Shown: piece by piece, positions 24,586 through 33,344 of the stretch
Position numbering within the stretch: position 1 is the first letter of the stretch
Layout of the letters: each line of letters begins with the position of its first letter
Origin: an uncultured Alphaproteobacteria bacterium
GTDB lineage: Bacteria > Pseudomonadota > Alphaproteobacteria > HIMB59
NCBI GenBank assembly: GCA_902599045.1
Contig: CACKEA010000006.1
Location: forward strand, 55,864 to 119,863
DNA length: 64,000 nt
Direction: 5' to 3'
Notes under the pieces: model-generated
What the model was told of the DNA's origin: nothing
The model's database searches: none
What the model saw: the letters and a program-made list of their open reading frames with translations, nothing else
Position numbers and translations under genes: made by a program

Positions 24586-25047
24586 ATGAAAAATTTAACA
24601 TCAGTTTTCTCACTTTTCTCTACGGGTATTACAATTGTAACAAATGGCACAATTAAAAAACAATTTTTTGGATGCACTGTAAATTCTTTCTCAAGTCTAT
24701 CTCTAAAACCTCCTAAATTTTTATTTTGTCTTGGAAATGAGAACTTGAATTTAAAAACTTTTAAATTAAATAGTCCTATAAATGTGAATTTTTTAGCTAA
24801 ATCTCAACTCAAATTATCTAATAAATTTGCAGGGTCATTGGAAAATAGATGGAAGGATACAAAATATAATATTTCAAGAAATAAAGTCCCTTACTTTCCT
24901 GAGTCCTTAGGTTTAATTGAGGCAAAAGTTGAAAAAAAAATTAAATCTGGAGATCACACGATAATTATTTGTTTAATTACAAACTATATGAAATTAAATA
25001 CCAAAAAACCTCTCATATACTACAAGAGCAAATATCATTCTATTTAA
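24586..25047 (+). CDS. Flavin reductase domain protein
   Basis: A 153-residue flavin-reductase-like (FMN-binding split barrel) protein. FSTGITIVTNGT, FFGCTVNSFSSLSLKPPKFLFCLG and SPINVNFLAKSQ are the N-terminal FMN-binding signatures; GDHTIIICLI corresponds to the C-terminal GDH-x3-G-x-V motif. Such proteins supply reduced flavin to a partner monooxygenase or act alone; no partner is adjacent. The ATG is only 14 bases after the tRNA-Leu CCA end, suggesting a shared primary transcript. Confidence 0.87.
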   Translation: MKNLTSVFSLFSTGITIVTNGTIKKQFFGCTVNSFSSLSLKPPKFLFCLGNENLNLKTFKLNSPINVNFLAKSQLKLSNKFAGSLENRWKDTKYNISRNKVPYFPESLGLIEAKVEKKIKSGDHTIIICLITNYMKLNTKKPLIYYKSKYHSI

Positions 25048-25055
25048 TACTTATT

Positions 25056-25991
25056 ATGAAATATTTAAGTAATAGTTTCGATCAGATTAATATTGATGAA
25101 AAATTATGTTTAACAATAGGTAACTTTGATGGAATTCACAAAGGTCATAGAGAAATAATTAAGAATTTAATACAGCAAACTAAAACATCTAATTTAAAAT
25201 CTGCAATTTTATCATTTACACCGCATCCAAAAATTTATTTTAATAAACAAAAAAATTTCATGATTAATTCCCAATCAAAAAAAAATGAGATCCTAGAAGA
25301 CTTAGGTTTAGACTATTTAATTGATTTATATTTTAATGATAAATTTACACAATTAAGCCATGTTGAATTTGAAGACAAAATTTTATTAGAAAAACTTAAT
25401 TCTAAGAGAATTTTAATAGGCAAAGATTTCCAATATGGTAACCAAAGAAAAGGAAATATAGAAACTCTTAAAGTATTTTGTGAAAAAAATAAAATTGAAT
25501 TAGAGGAAATTGGATTAATTCTGAATGATCACAACAGTAACAAAATATCCTCGAGTGCAATTAGAGAAAATCTTAAAGCTGGCAAAATCGAATTAGCTAA
25601 TAAGGATTTAAAAAGACATTTTTGCGTTGCTGGTAAAGTCATCAAAGGAGATCAGAGAGGTCGCACTATAGGCATTCCTACTGCTAATTTAGAGTACCCA
25701 TTAAATACAATTATTATTCCATATGGAGTCTATGCAGTTGAAACCATAGTTGAGGGAAATACTTATTTTGGTATTGTTAATTTTGGTATTAGACCGACCT
25801 TTAATAAAGATAAACCAATTGTTGAAGCTTATTTATTTGATTTTGATAACGATATTTATGATAAAGATATAGAAATATTATTTCATAAACAAATTCGACA
25901 AGAGAAAAAATTTAATGATATAAAAGAATTGTTAAATCAAATTAACATAGATATCGCTGAAGCTAAGAAAATATTAAAATATGGAAATTAA
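25056..25991 (+). CDS. ribF: Bifunctional riboflavin kinase/FMN adenylyltransferase
   Basis: 311 residues from ATG 25056 (MKYLSNSF); the frame is open upstream but overlaps the flavin reductase gene. The N-terminal adenylyltransferase domain has GNFDGIHKGH and SSSAIRENL. The C-terminal flavokinase domain has GDQRGRTIGIPTANLEYP, GVYAVET, GIVNFGIRPTF and VEAYLFDFDNDIYD. It makes FMN and FAD, fitting its flavin-reductase neighbour. The 3' end overlaps ileS by 11 bases. Confidence 0.96.
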   Translation: MKYLSNSFDQINIDEKLCLTIGNFDGIHKGHREIIKNLIQQTKTSNLKSAILSFTPHPKIYFNKQKNFMINSQSKKNEILEDLGLDYLIDLYFNDKFTQLSHVEFEDKILLEKLNSKRILIGKDFQYGNQRKGNIETLKVFCEKNKIELEEIGLILNDHNSNKISSSAIRENLKAGKIELANKDLKRHFCVAGKVIKGDQRGRTIGIPTANLEYPLNTIIIPYGVYAVETIVEGNTYFGIVNFGIRPTFNKDKPIVEAYLFDFDNDIYDKDIEILFHKQIRQEKKFNDIKELLNQINIDIAEAKKILKYGN

Positions 25992-28761
25992 AGACTCTAT
26001 TACTCTACCTAAAACTGAATTTTCTATGAAAGCTGATTTGCCCAAGAAAGAACCAGATATCCTCAATAATTGGATTAAAAATGATATTTATAAAAAGTTA
26101 AGAGAACAGTCAGCTTCCAAAGAGAAGTTTATTCTTCATGATGGACCACCCTACGCAAATGGACATCTGCACATGGGCCATGCACTCAATAAAATCTTAA
26201 AAGATATAATTGTAAAATACCAACAACTTCTTAATAGAAATTCTATTTATGTTCCTGGATGGGATTGTCATGGACTGCCTATCGAATGGAAAATTGAGGA
26301 GGAATATCGAGCTAAAAAGAAAAACAAAGATGATGTTCCTGTTATTGAATTTAGAAAACAATGCAGAGACTTTGCAAGTAAGTGGATAACTATTCAAAAA
26401 AAAGAATTTCAAAGATTGGGAGTGATTGGTGATTGGGATAATCCCTACACAACTATGCATTTTCATGCTGAGGCCCAAATAGTAAGAGAATTAGGAAAGT
26501 TTCTAAAAAATGGCGGAATCTATAAAGGTCACAGACCAGTTTTATGGTCTGTAGTTGAAAAAACAGCTCTTGCAGATGCTGAAGTTGAATATCATGATCA
26601 TAAATCAACCACAATATATGCATGTTTTCCAATTTCAAAAACTGATAACGATAAATTAATAGATCACTCAATTGTTATATGGACAACTACTCCATGGACA
26701 ATACCAGGCAACAGAGCTTTAGCTATTCATAATGAAATTGAATACAAATCTTTGAGTTTTAAAAATGAAAACAAAAATAAAAATATAATTATTGCTGGTG
26801 AATTACTTGAAACATTTATTAAAGAAAATAAAATTGAAAATTTTACAGTTAATTTTTCTATCAAAGGCCATGAGCTAACAAATACTTTGTGTAAACACAC
26901 ATTATATGACTCTGGTTATGATTTTGAAGTTCCAGTTCTTCATGGGGACTTTGTAACTACAGAACAAGGTACAGGTATAGTACATATTTGCCCAGTCCAT
27001 GGAATGGACGATTTTATTTTGGGTAAAAAACATAATTTAGATTTACCTATGACAATAAATGAAAGTGGAATATATTATGATCATATTCCTGTATTTAGGG
27101 GTCAACACATATTTAAAGTTGATCAAAATGTTTGTGATGAAATTAAAAAAAACAATAATTTAATATCTCAAGGAATATTAGTTCATAGTTATCCTCACTC
27201 CTGGAGATCAAAAGCTCCTTTGGTTTATAAAAATACTTCCCAGTGGTTTATTTCAATGGAGACTAACGAGTTAAGAGTAAAAGCACTCAAGGCTATTGAT
27301 GAAACTGATTTTTTCCCTAAACAAGGACAAAAAAGATTAAGAAGTATGATACAAGATCGTCCAGATTGGTGTGTATCAAGACAGAGAGTTTGGGGAGTGC
27401 CTTTACCAATATTTGTGAATAAAAAAACAGGAGAACCTTTGCGCGATCAAAATATTATTGAAAAAATTGCAAAGATTTATGAAGAAGAGGGCGGAGATGC
27501 TTGGTTTAACTCTGAAGCTTCAAGATTTTTATCTCCTGATTATGACCCCAATGAATTTGAACAGGTAAAAGATGTTGTGGAGGTTTGGTTTGATAGTGGC
27601 TCAACTCACTCCTATGTACTAGAGGCGAGAGAAGATCTTCATTGGCCAGCGTCTATGTATCTTGAAGGCTCAGATCAACACAGAGGTTGGTTTCACTCAT
27701 CCTTGCTTGAGTCTTGTGGAACAAGAGATAGGGCACCTTTTGAGAGTATTTTATCTCATGGCTTTGTTGTAGATGGTAAAGGCAGAAAGATGTCCAAGTC
27801 CATCGGGAATGTAATTTCTCCCGATGAAATAATTAATAAATATGGCGCAGATATTTTAAGGATTTGGGTTGTTGCTTCAGATTATTCTGAGGATTTAAAG
27901 ATTGATAATCAAATTATCGGTTATCAAATAGACTCATACAGAAAAATTAGAAATACATTAAGATTTCTTCTAGGAAATCTTAATAACTTTAATAATCAAG
28001 ATTTAATTAAACCAGAACAAATGCCCGAATTAGAAAGGTATCTTTTAACTAGAATTTCAAACCTAAACCGTAACCTCAAAGATTTAGTATCAAAACACGA
28101 TTATCATAGTATATACACTGTATTATTAAATTTCTGCACACTTGAATTATCTGCATTGTATTTTGATATTAGAAAAGACACTTTATATTGTGATGATATA
28201 AAAAGTTTAAAAAGAAGATCAACTTCTACGTGCTTGCATATTATATTTGAGTTTTTAACTAAATGGCTCTCCCCAATTGTTTCATTTACATGTGAGGAAG
28301 CATGGAATTCTAGAAATTATGGTGACAATGAGAGTATCTTACTACAAAATATTAAAGAAGAGGAATTTACCTATAAAGATAATTCTTTATTAGGAGTTTT
28401 TGATGAACTAAAAAGAGTGAGAAAAAGTGTAACTTCGGCCTTGGAGTTAAAAAGAAATGAAAAATTAATTGGCTCCAGCCTTCAAGCCAAGGTGATTTTA
28501 TTTTTAGCTCAAAATTCAATAAAGACTATTGAAGATTTAGATTTAGCAGAGATGTGCATTGTTAGTAATGTTGAAATACAAGATATTTCAAACAAGTCAG
28601 AGGACTCTATCAATTTTGATGATGAAGATATTTATGTAGAGATAAAACTAGCTGATGGGGAGAAATGTGAGAGATGTTGGGCTGTTCTAGAGGAGGTATC
28701 CTCTAATAAAAATAATTTATGTAATCGATGTGAAGATGTTTGGAATTCTTTTCAACAATAA
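25981..28761 (+). CDS. ileS: Isoleucyl-tRNA synthetase
   Basis: A 926-residue class Ia synthetase, close to the usual bacterial length (about 940). The HIGH motif is HMGH (64-67) in PPYANGHLHMGHALN, and KMSKS lies near residue 603 (GRKMSKSIGNV). The editing domain shows WTTTPWTIPGNRALA. The C-terminal zinc finger is CERC plus CNRC (about 896-916). The start overlaps ribF and the end overlaps lspA, giving the classic ribF-ileS-lspA cluster. Confidence 0.98.
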   Translation: MEIKDSITLPKTEFSMKADLPKKEPDILNNWIKNDIYKKLREQSASKEKFILHDGPPYANGHLHMGHALNKILKDIIVKYQQLLNRNSIYVPGWDCHGLPIEWKIEEEYRAKKKNKDDVPVIEFRKQCRDFASKWITIQKKEFQRLGVIGDWDNPYTTMHFHAEAQIVRELGKFLKNGGIYKGHRPVLWSVVEKTALADAEVEYHDHKSTTIYACFPISKTDNDKLIDHSIVIWTTTPWTIPGNRALAIHNEIEYKSLSFKNENKNKNIIIAGELLETFIKENKIENFTVNFSIKGHELTNTLCKHTLYDSGYDFEVPVLHGDFVTTEQGTGIVHICPVHGMDDFILGKKHNLDLPMTINESGIYYDHIPVFRGQHIFKVDQNVCDEIKKNNNLISQGILVHSYPHSWRSKAPLVYKNTSQWFISMETNELRVKALKAIDETDFFPKQGQKRLRSMIQDRPDWCVSRQRVWGVPLPIFVNKKTGEPLRDQNIIEKIAKIYEEEGGDAWFNSEASRFLSPDYDPNEFEQVKDVVEVWFDSGSTHSYVLEAREDLHWPASMYLEGSDQHRGWFHSSLLESCGTRDRAPFESILSHGFVVDGKGRKMSKSIGNVISPDEIINKYGADILRIWVVASDYSEDLKIDNQIIGYQIDSYRKIRNTLRFLLGNLNNFNNQDLIKPEQMPELERYLLTRISNLNRNLKDLVSKHDYHSIYTVLLNFCTLELSALYFDIRKDTLYCDDIKSLKRRSTSTCLHIIFEFLTKWLSPIVSFTCEEAWNSRNYGDNESILLQNIKEEEFTYKDNSLLGVFDELKRVRKSVTSALELKRNEKLIGSSLQAKVILFLAQNSIKTIEDLDLAEMCIVSNVEIQDISNKSEDSINFDDEDIYVEIKLADGEKCERCWAVLEEVSSNKNNLCNRCEDVWNSFQQ

Positions 28762-29221
28762 ATTTAATTTAACTTTATTTTTTTTGTTTCTAACACTTGT
28801 TATTTTAGATCAGATTACGAAAGCATTAGTTATAAATTTTTTTGATCTCTATGACTCAGTAGTTTTGCTACCTATTGTTAATTTAACATTCGTTGTGAAT
28901 TATGGTTTTGCCTTTGGATTATTGAATAACCCATCTCTAAATCAAATATTAGTTTCATTAGTGATTTTAGCAATCATAATATATTTTTTATATTTACTTA
29001 TAAAAACACAAGATAAGATTTTTCAATTAACTTTAACTTTAATTCTAGCTGGAGCATTAGGCAACTTTATAGATAGGATTTTTAGGGGTTTTGTTATTGA
29101 CTTTATTGACATATATATAGGTAAATATCACTGGCCAGCATTTAATATTGCTGATAGCTGTATTACTGTGGGATTTGTAGTATTGATGATAAATATTTTA
29201 TTTTTAAATAAAAAATTATGA
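28736..29221 (+). CDS. lspA: Lipoprotein signal peptidase II
   Basis: A 161-residue aspartic membrane protease that removes signal peptides from prolipoproteins. Four helices; DQITK near the N-terminus, VVNYGFAFGLL, GNFIDRIFRGFVIDFI with catalytic D122 and FNIADS with D140. I use ATG 28736 as the start (an in-frame ATG lies six bases earlier); both are inside ileS. Several lipoproteins in this window are its likely substrates. The stop overlaps the next gene (ATGA). Confidence 0.95.
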   Translation: MFGILFNNKFNLTLFFLFLTLVILDQITKALVINFFDLYDSVVLLPIVNLTFVVNYGFAFGLLNNPSLNQILVSLVILAIIIYFLYLLIKTQDKIFQLTLTLILAGALGNFIDRIFRGFVIDFIDIYIGKYHWPAFNIADSCITVGFVVLMINILFLNKKL

Positions 29222-29553
29222 AGAGTATTTTTTTAGTTTTATTAGTCTTCCTAATATCTTGTCAAAGAGAAATAAGAAACGAAGTTGGTGTAGGATACAA
29301 TAAAGAGCTTATTATACCTCCAACAAATGATTTACCACAACCAAATAGCTCAGACGAGAATTTATCCAATTATGAAATTTCAAATAATCCATTAATAGAA
29401 TCAATTCTTAATCAGACACAAGCCAATGAGGCAAATCCAAGTATCATTGATGAAATTGACTCCAGAAACGAGTTAGAGACGGATGAGAGTGACATTGAAC
29501 CAAAAGGTAGTTTTTTTCAACGTCTTTTCAAAGGTAAAAAAAGTAAAAGCTAA
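29218..29553 (+). CDS. Lipoprotein, DUF3035-like
   Basis: A 111-residue protein with a signal peptide ending in LISC (lipidated Cys near residue 15). The block after it (EIRNEVGVGYNKELIIPPTNDLPQP) matches the conserved part of the DUF3035 lipoproteins, which in alphaproteobacteria sit directly after lspA. The rest is acidic and low-complexity, ending FQRLFKGKKSKS. It starts in the lspA stop codon. Role unknown, outer or inner membrane anchored. Confidence 0.75.
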   Translation: MKSIFLVLLVFLISCQREIRNEVGVGYNKELIIPPTNDLPQPNSSDENLSNYEISNNPLIESILNQTQANEANPSIIDEIDSRNELETDESDIEPKGSFFQRLFKGKKSKS

Positions 29554-29579
29554 ATTATCATTATAGAGATTTAAATATC

Positions 29580-30737
29580 ATGAAAATCAAAAACAATTCT
29601 AAAAATTTAACATCAGTTAAACAAAAAAATATTAATTATTCCATTAATGAATTCTTTTCATTAGATATGTTTAATCCAATTACACAGAGTAGTTATTTTG
29701 ATAAGTATGACCTAAGTATATTTAAAAAAAAAAAATTTAGAACTCATGTATTTGGTATGGGTGGATCGTCATTAAGTACTAAATTACTTGCTCAGTTTCT
29801 AGATCCTTATAGCCTTAGTAAAAATCTTTTTATTTATGATAACCCATCACCTGTTATAATTAAAAATGCACTATTAGATTTAAATATAGATAAAAATGAT
29901 AAATTCATATTTATTTCGAAATCGGGCAACACAATTGAAACAAAATATTTTCTTAGTTTAACTATTAAAATATTTAAACAAAAAAAAATTTCAAAACTTG
30001 TAAGGGACTTTATTTTTATTACTGAGAATAAAAATAATTACATGAGAATATTTGCAAAAAAAAATAACATTCTATGTTTTGATCATGACCCAAACATAGG
30101 TGGAAGATTTAGTATATTTTCAATAACCTCACTCCTCCCTTTAATATCAATAGGTTATTCATTACCAAAAATAATAAAATCGTTTATAGAAGCTAAAAAA
30201 TTATTTGAGAAAAACCATAGAGACCTATCAAAGTACACATTGTATTCAATTGCATATGAAAAAAAATTTGATCTAAACATTCTTGTTGGCCTAAGTTATC
30301 ACGATAAAATTAATGCTGTTAATGAGTGGTATAGGCAAATTTTTGCTGAGAGTTTAGGTAAAAATAAGAATGCTAAAAACTATATTTCGTCTTATGGATC
30401 TATAGATCAACATAGTCAATTTCAACTCTACATTGATGGTCCATATGATAAACACTTTAATTTTTTTAAAATTAAAAATAATAATAAAGCAGTAAATTCT
30501 AATGCTAGTCTAATCAAGGGTTATAATTTAATGAGCACCCTAGAAAATGGCGCTATAAAAACGCTCCAACAAAAAAAATTTTTAGTTACACAGATTTCAA
30601 TAGATGATGATTTCAACAGCTATTGCTATTTGTTGTTTTATCTAATATTTGACATTTATTTAAGATCAAAATTTGAAAAAATTAATTTTTTAGATCAACC
30701 AGCTGTTGAAATTCTTAAGAAAAATACGAAAGCATAA
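29580..30737 (+). CDS. pgi: Glucose-6-phosphate isomerase, short form
   Basis: A 385-residue protein with two SIS sugar-isomerase domains. FGMGGSSLSTKLLAQFL and FISKSGNTIETKYFLSL form the first phosphate-binding site, GGRFSIFSITSLLP the PGI signature, EWYRQIFAESLGKN the Glu region, and SIDQHSQFQLYIDGP the His region. It is much shorter than the 549-residue E. coli enzyme but typical of short bacterial PGIs. It interconverts glucose-6-P and fructose-6-P. Confidence 0.9.
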   Translation: MKIKNNSKNLTSVKQKNINYSINEFFSLDMFNPITQSSYFDKYDLSIFKKKKFRTHVFGMGGSSLSTKLLAQFLDPYSLSKNLFIYDNPSPVIIKNALLDLNIDKNDKFIFISKSGNTIETKYFLSLTIKIFKQKKISKLVRDFIFITENKNNYMRIFAKKNNILCFDHDPNIGGRFSIFSITSLLPLISIGYSLPKIIKSFIEAKKLFEKNHRDLSKYTLYSIAYEKKFDLNILVGLSYHDKINAVNEWYRQIFAESLGKNKNAKNYISSYGSIDQHSQFQLYIDGPYDKHFNFFKIKNNNKAVNSNASLIKGYNLMSTLENGAIKTLQQKKFLVTQISIDDDFNSYCYLLFYLIFDIYLRSKFEKINFLDQPAVEILKKNTKA

Positions 30738-30738
30738 A

Positions 30739-31032
30739 TTGATAAATAATTTAATAATTTTTTTTGGTGCTAATTCTAAATTACATTTATTAAAAATATT
30801 TATTATTTTTGGATTAGCAGGTTCTCTTTCAGTTATTTTATCTGATCCATTACTTGAACTGGTTTCAATAGAAAATTATATTTCTAATAAGTTTTTGTAT
30901 TGGGTAATAAGATTAATATTAATTTTTCCTATTTATCAATTTGTACTGATTGCTATAGCTTTCGTTTTTGGAGAATTTAGTTACTTTAAAAAGTTTTTTA
31001 TAAAATTTATTAATTATTTTAAAATAAATTAA
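30739..31032 (+). CDS. Small membrane protein, DUF6787-like
   Basis: 97 residues from TTG 30739, or 108 from an ATG at 30706 inside pgi; I favour TTG because it lies one base after the pgi stop. Two or three helices with FGLAGSLSVILSDPLLELV, then LYWVIRLILIFPIYQFVLIAIAFVFGEF. This resembles the DUF6787 family of short membrane proteins with a conserved R-x-x-L-x-FP-x-YQ segment. Function unknown. The 3' end overlaps the convergent rsmD by four bases. Confidence 0.65.
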   Translation: MINNLIIFFGANSKLHLLKIFIIFGLAGSLSVILSDPLLELVSIENYISNKFLYWVIRLILIFPIYQFVLIAIAFVFGEFSYFKKFFIKFINYFKIN

Positions 31033-31559
31033 GTTCTAAAAAAAAATAGGTTTTTATTTTTATATTGTTTTTTTAGAATTAGATTATCTAATTCAATTAA
31101 ATTATCATTTTCTAATATAATAAGGATATTAGAATTGATCTTATCTAAAATTTTATTTTTTATTAGTTCAAATCTGTGATCATAAGGAGGATCAATATAA
31201 ATTATTTGGCAAGAATTTAAAAAATCTATTTCTTGTTTATATGGATCTATGTTTAATACTTCATAGTTTTCTTCACTAGTATTTTTTATAAACCACTCAA
31301 TCTTGTCGGTATGATTTTTTTCAATATCATTAAATATGACTTTTTTAGCCCCTCTAGATAAAGCTTCTATTCCAATTGAACCTGTGCCTGCAAATAAATC
31401 ACAAAAAATAACATTATTAAGATTCACATCTAAATTGTTATTATGTAACAATAAGTTAAATATATCCTCCCTTACTCTTGCTAAAGTTGGTCTGTAATTA
31501 CTTTTAGACTCTACTAAAATCTTCCTACCTTTGTATTTACCGCTTATAACTCTCATCAA
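31029..31559 (-). CDS. rsmD: 16S rRNA (guanine966-N2)-methyltransferase
   Basis: A 176-residue class I methyltransferase of small-subunit rRNA. MRVISGKYKGRKI is the typical N-terminus and RPTLARVREDIFNLL follows. The SAM loop is DLFAGTGSIGIEALSRGA, and the catalytic motif is DPPY in IYIDPPYDHRFE. The length is normal. Starts 23 bases inside the end of the pseudouridine synthase gene, a common alphaproteobacterial pair. Confidence 0.95.
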   Translation of the reverse strand: MMRVISGKYKGRKILVESKSNYRPTLARVREDIFNLLLHNNNLDVNLNNVIFCDLFAGTGSIGIEALSRGAKKVIFNDIEKNHTDKIEWFIKNTSEENYEVLNIDPYKQEIDFLNSCQIIYIDPPYDHRFELIKNKILDKINSNILIILENDNLIELDNLILKKQYKNKNLFFFRT

Positions 31560-32229
31560 TTTGCATTTCTTTATAATTTCCGTACGTAATAGATTTTAAT
31601 AGAAAACGTCCATAAGAAATTCTTTTAAGTTTTTCAACTTTCAAATTAAATAATTTACAGATATTTCTTATCTCTCTATTCTTACCTTCAGTAAGATCAA
31701 ATCTCAATACATGTTTATTACTATTAGAATGTACTAAGTTTACATTTGGTTTTTTATAAATTTCTTTTCCATAAATTTTTTTATTCATAGATTTAATTTT
31801 ATTTTCATCAAATGACCCTATTACATTAACTAGATAAGACCTTTTAATATAAGATTTAGGGAGTTCCATATATCTCTTAAATGAGGTTTCTTTTGTAAAT
31901 AATAATAAACCCTCAGAATTATAATCTAATCTACCAATATAGTGATACTGGTGATATTTTTTAGGTAGAAAGTCATAAACAATTTTTCTATCTTTTTCAT
32001 CTTTTTTTGAAGTGATACAACCTTTAGGCTTATGAAATAAAAGTATATTTAATTTACTAGATTTTATTTTTTTTATTTCAAAAATATCTTTATCAGTTAC
32101 TGATAAAAAAGGTCTTGTCTCAATATCTCCATTTAGTGTAACTTTTTTATTCTTTATTAGAGTTTCTGCTTGTTTTCTAGAAATCTTAAATTTTATAGAT
32201 AATTTTTTACTAAATGTTATTTTTTGCAT
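31537..32229 (-). CDS. rRNA pseudouridine synthase, RsuA/RluB/RluE family
   Basis: A 230-residue enzyme. The N-terminal S4 RNA-binding domain (about 12-45) is followed by the catalytic domain with LLFHKPKGCITS, IGRLDYNSEGLLLFT (catalytic Asp) and the C-terminal DLTEGKNREIRNICKLF. Relatives modify 23S U2605 (RluB) or 16S U516 (RsuA). Pairing with rsmD is common for RluB-like members, but the target cannot be fixed from sequence by eye. The start overlaps the C26 hydrolase end. Confidence 0.92.
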   Translation of the reverse strand: MQKITFSKKLSIKFKISRKQAETLIKNKKVTLNGDIETRPFLSVTDKDIFEIKKIKSSKLNILLFHKPKGCITSKKDEKDRKIVYDFLPKKYHQYHYIGRLDYNSEGLLLFTKETSFKRYMELPKSYIKRSYLVNVIGSFDENKIKSMNKKIYGKEIYKKPNVNLVHSNSNKHVLRFDLTEGKNREIRNICKLFNLKVEKLKRISYGRFLLKSITYGNYKEMQIDESYKR

Positions 32230-32917
32230 GATCAGTAAACATTTTGATTATATTTTTATCAAATTCAGTTATTAAAAATTCTGGGTGCCATTGAACTCCC
32301 ATACATAAAGGATGTTCATTATGATGAAAAGCTTCAATTATATTATCAGGTGCATAGGCATCTATTGTTAGCTTTTTCCCGATTTTATTAATTGCTTGAT
32401 GATGAGCACTATTTACATAAATTTTTGAACTATCTTTAAATATTTTTAGCTTTGACACATCGCTTAAAATAATTTCATGACTAGTTTCATTTCTAGGATT
32501 AGGTTGTTCATGTTCAATAAATGAGTCTATATCTTGAATTAAACTTCCACCAAAAAATACATTTAGAAGTTGGCTTCCTCCACATATTCCTAAGATAGGT
32601 TTATTAAAAGGAAAGTATTTTTCTAATACCTTAAATTCAAAATTCGTTCTATCTTGAATAGTTTGAATTTTGTGTGAATGAATTTTCTCTCCATAATGTT
32701 TAGGGTCAATATCAAAATCTCCCCCTGAAATAAGTAAACCATCTAAAAAATCCAAATTTTCTAATGTTTCTGTTATTGGAAGTATTACAGGTGTGCATCC
32801 AAATTTATAAAGGCAGTCTGAATAATGGCGCCTTAAAGCGAACCATGGATACTTAGAATAAGTGTTTTCTTTTTCCTTATAATCAGTTGTAATACCGATG
32901 ATTGGGAGTCTAGTCAC
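32210..32917 (-). CDS. Class I glutamine amidotransferase-like hydrolase (peptidase C26)
   Basis: A 235-residue protein of the gamma-glutamyl-gamma-aminobutyrate hydrolase (PuuD) family. The nucleophile Cys is in GICGGSQLLNVFFGG and the His in GVQWHPEF. DGLLISGGDFDIDP is the typical N-terminal block. In E. coli PuuD releases GABA from gamma-Glu-GABA in putrescine breakdown; no other puu genes are here, so the substrate is open. The start is GTG at 32917, one base from the divergent tadA-like ATG. Confidence 0.9.
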   Translation of the reverse strand: MTRLPIIGITTDYKEKENTYSKYPWFALRRHYSDCLYKFGCTPVILPITETLENLDFLDGLLISGGDFDIDPKHYGEKIHSHKIQTIQDRTNFEFKVLEKYFPFNKPILGICGGSQLLNVFFGGSLIQDIDSFIEHEQPNPRNETSHEIILSDVSKLKIFKDSSKIYVNSAHHQAINKIGKKLTIDAYAPDNIIEAFHHNEHPLCMGVQWHPEFLITEFDKNIIKMFTDHAKNNI

Positions 32918-32918
32918 A

Positions 32919-33344
32919 ATGAATAATTTAACAAATTTTATACGTCTTGTACTGAGTCAAAGTAAATTAGCTATGGAAAAAGGTGAAATTCCAGTAGCAT
33001 CATTGATAGTTGACCCTATAGATGAAAGGGTTATTGCAAAATCTTTTAATCAAGAAATTGCTTTAAATGATCCAACAGCACATGCGGAAATTTTGAGCAT
33101 AAGAAAAGCTTGTAAAAAATTAAATCAAAAAAGGTTAGATGGTCTTATCATGATTTGTAACTTAGAGCCTTGTAATATGTGTAAAGAGGTTATTAAGTCT
33201 GCAAGATTGTCTAAAGTCTATTATTTATTTAAAAATGAGAACCCTCATCGAAAGACTATATCCACAATAAAATATAAACGAATTGAAAATAATGAAGAAA
33301 ATTTAATTAAAAAATTCTTTAGAAATAAAAGAACTAAAAATTAG
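32919..33344 (+). CDS. tadA: tRNA adenosine(34) deaminase-like nucleoside deaminase
   Basis: 141 residues from ATG 32919. It is a zinc cytidine/deoxycytidylate deaminase fold: H55-A-E57 (THAEILSIRKA) gives the zinc ligand and catalytic Glu, and CNLEPCNMC supplies C85 and C88. This is the pattern of TadA, which makes inosine at the tRNA-Arg(ACG) wobble position. The protein is less like textbook TadA in its middle (DPIDERVIAKSFNQEI), so a guanine deaminase-like role is a minor alternative. The 3' end overlaps purD by 11 bases. Confidence 0.85.
   Translation: MNNLTNFIRLVLSQSKLAMEKGEIPVASLIVDPIDERVIAKSFNQEIALNDPTAHAEILSIRKACKKLNQKRLDGLIMICNLEPCNMCKEVIKSARLSKVYYLFKNENPHRKTISTIKYKRIENNEENLIKKFFRNKRTKN

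Noticed and set aside
24477..24677. Minus-strand open frame across the tRNA-Leu gene
   Set aside because: It reads the antisense of the tRNA and of the flavin reductase start. It has no family features and is a chance frame of a structured RNA gene.
31021..31040. Poly-A/T runs taken as terminators at several gene ends
   Set aside because: Runs of six to nine A or T occur throughout coding and non-coding parts, without GC-rich stems next to them.
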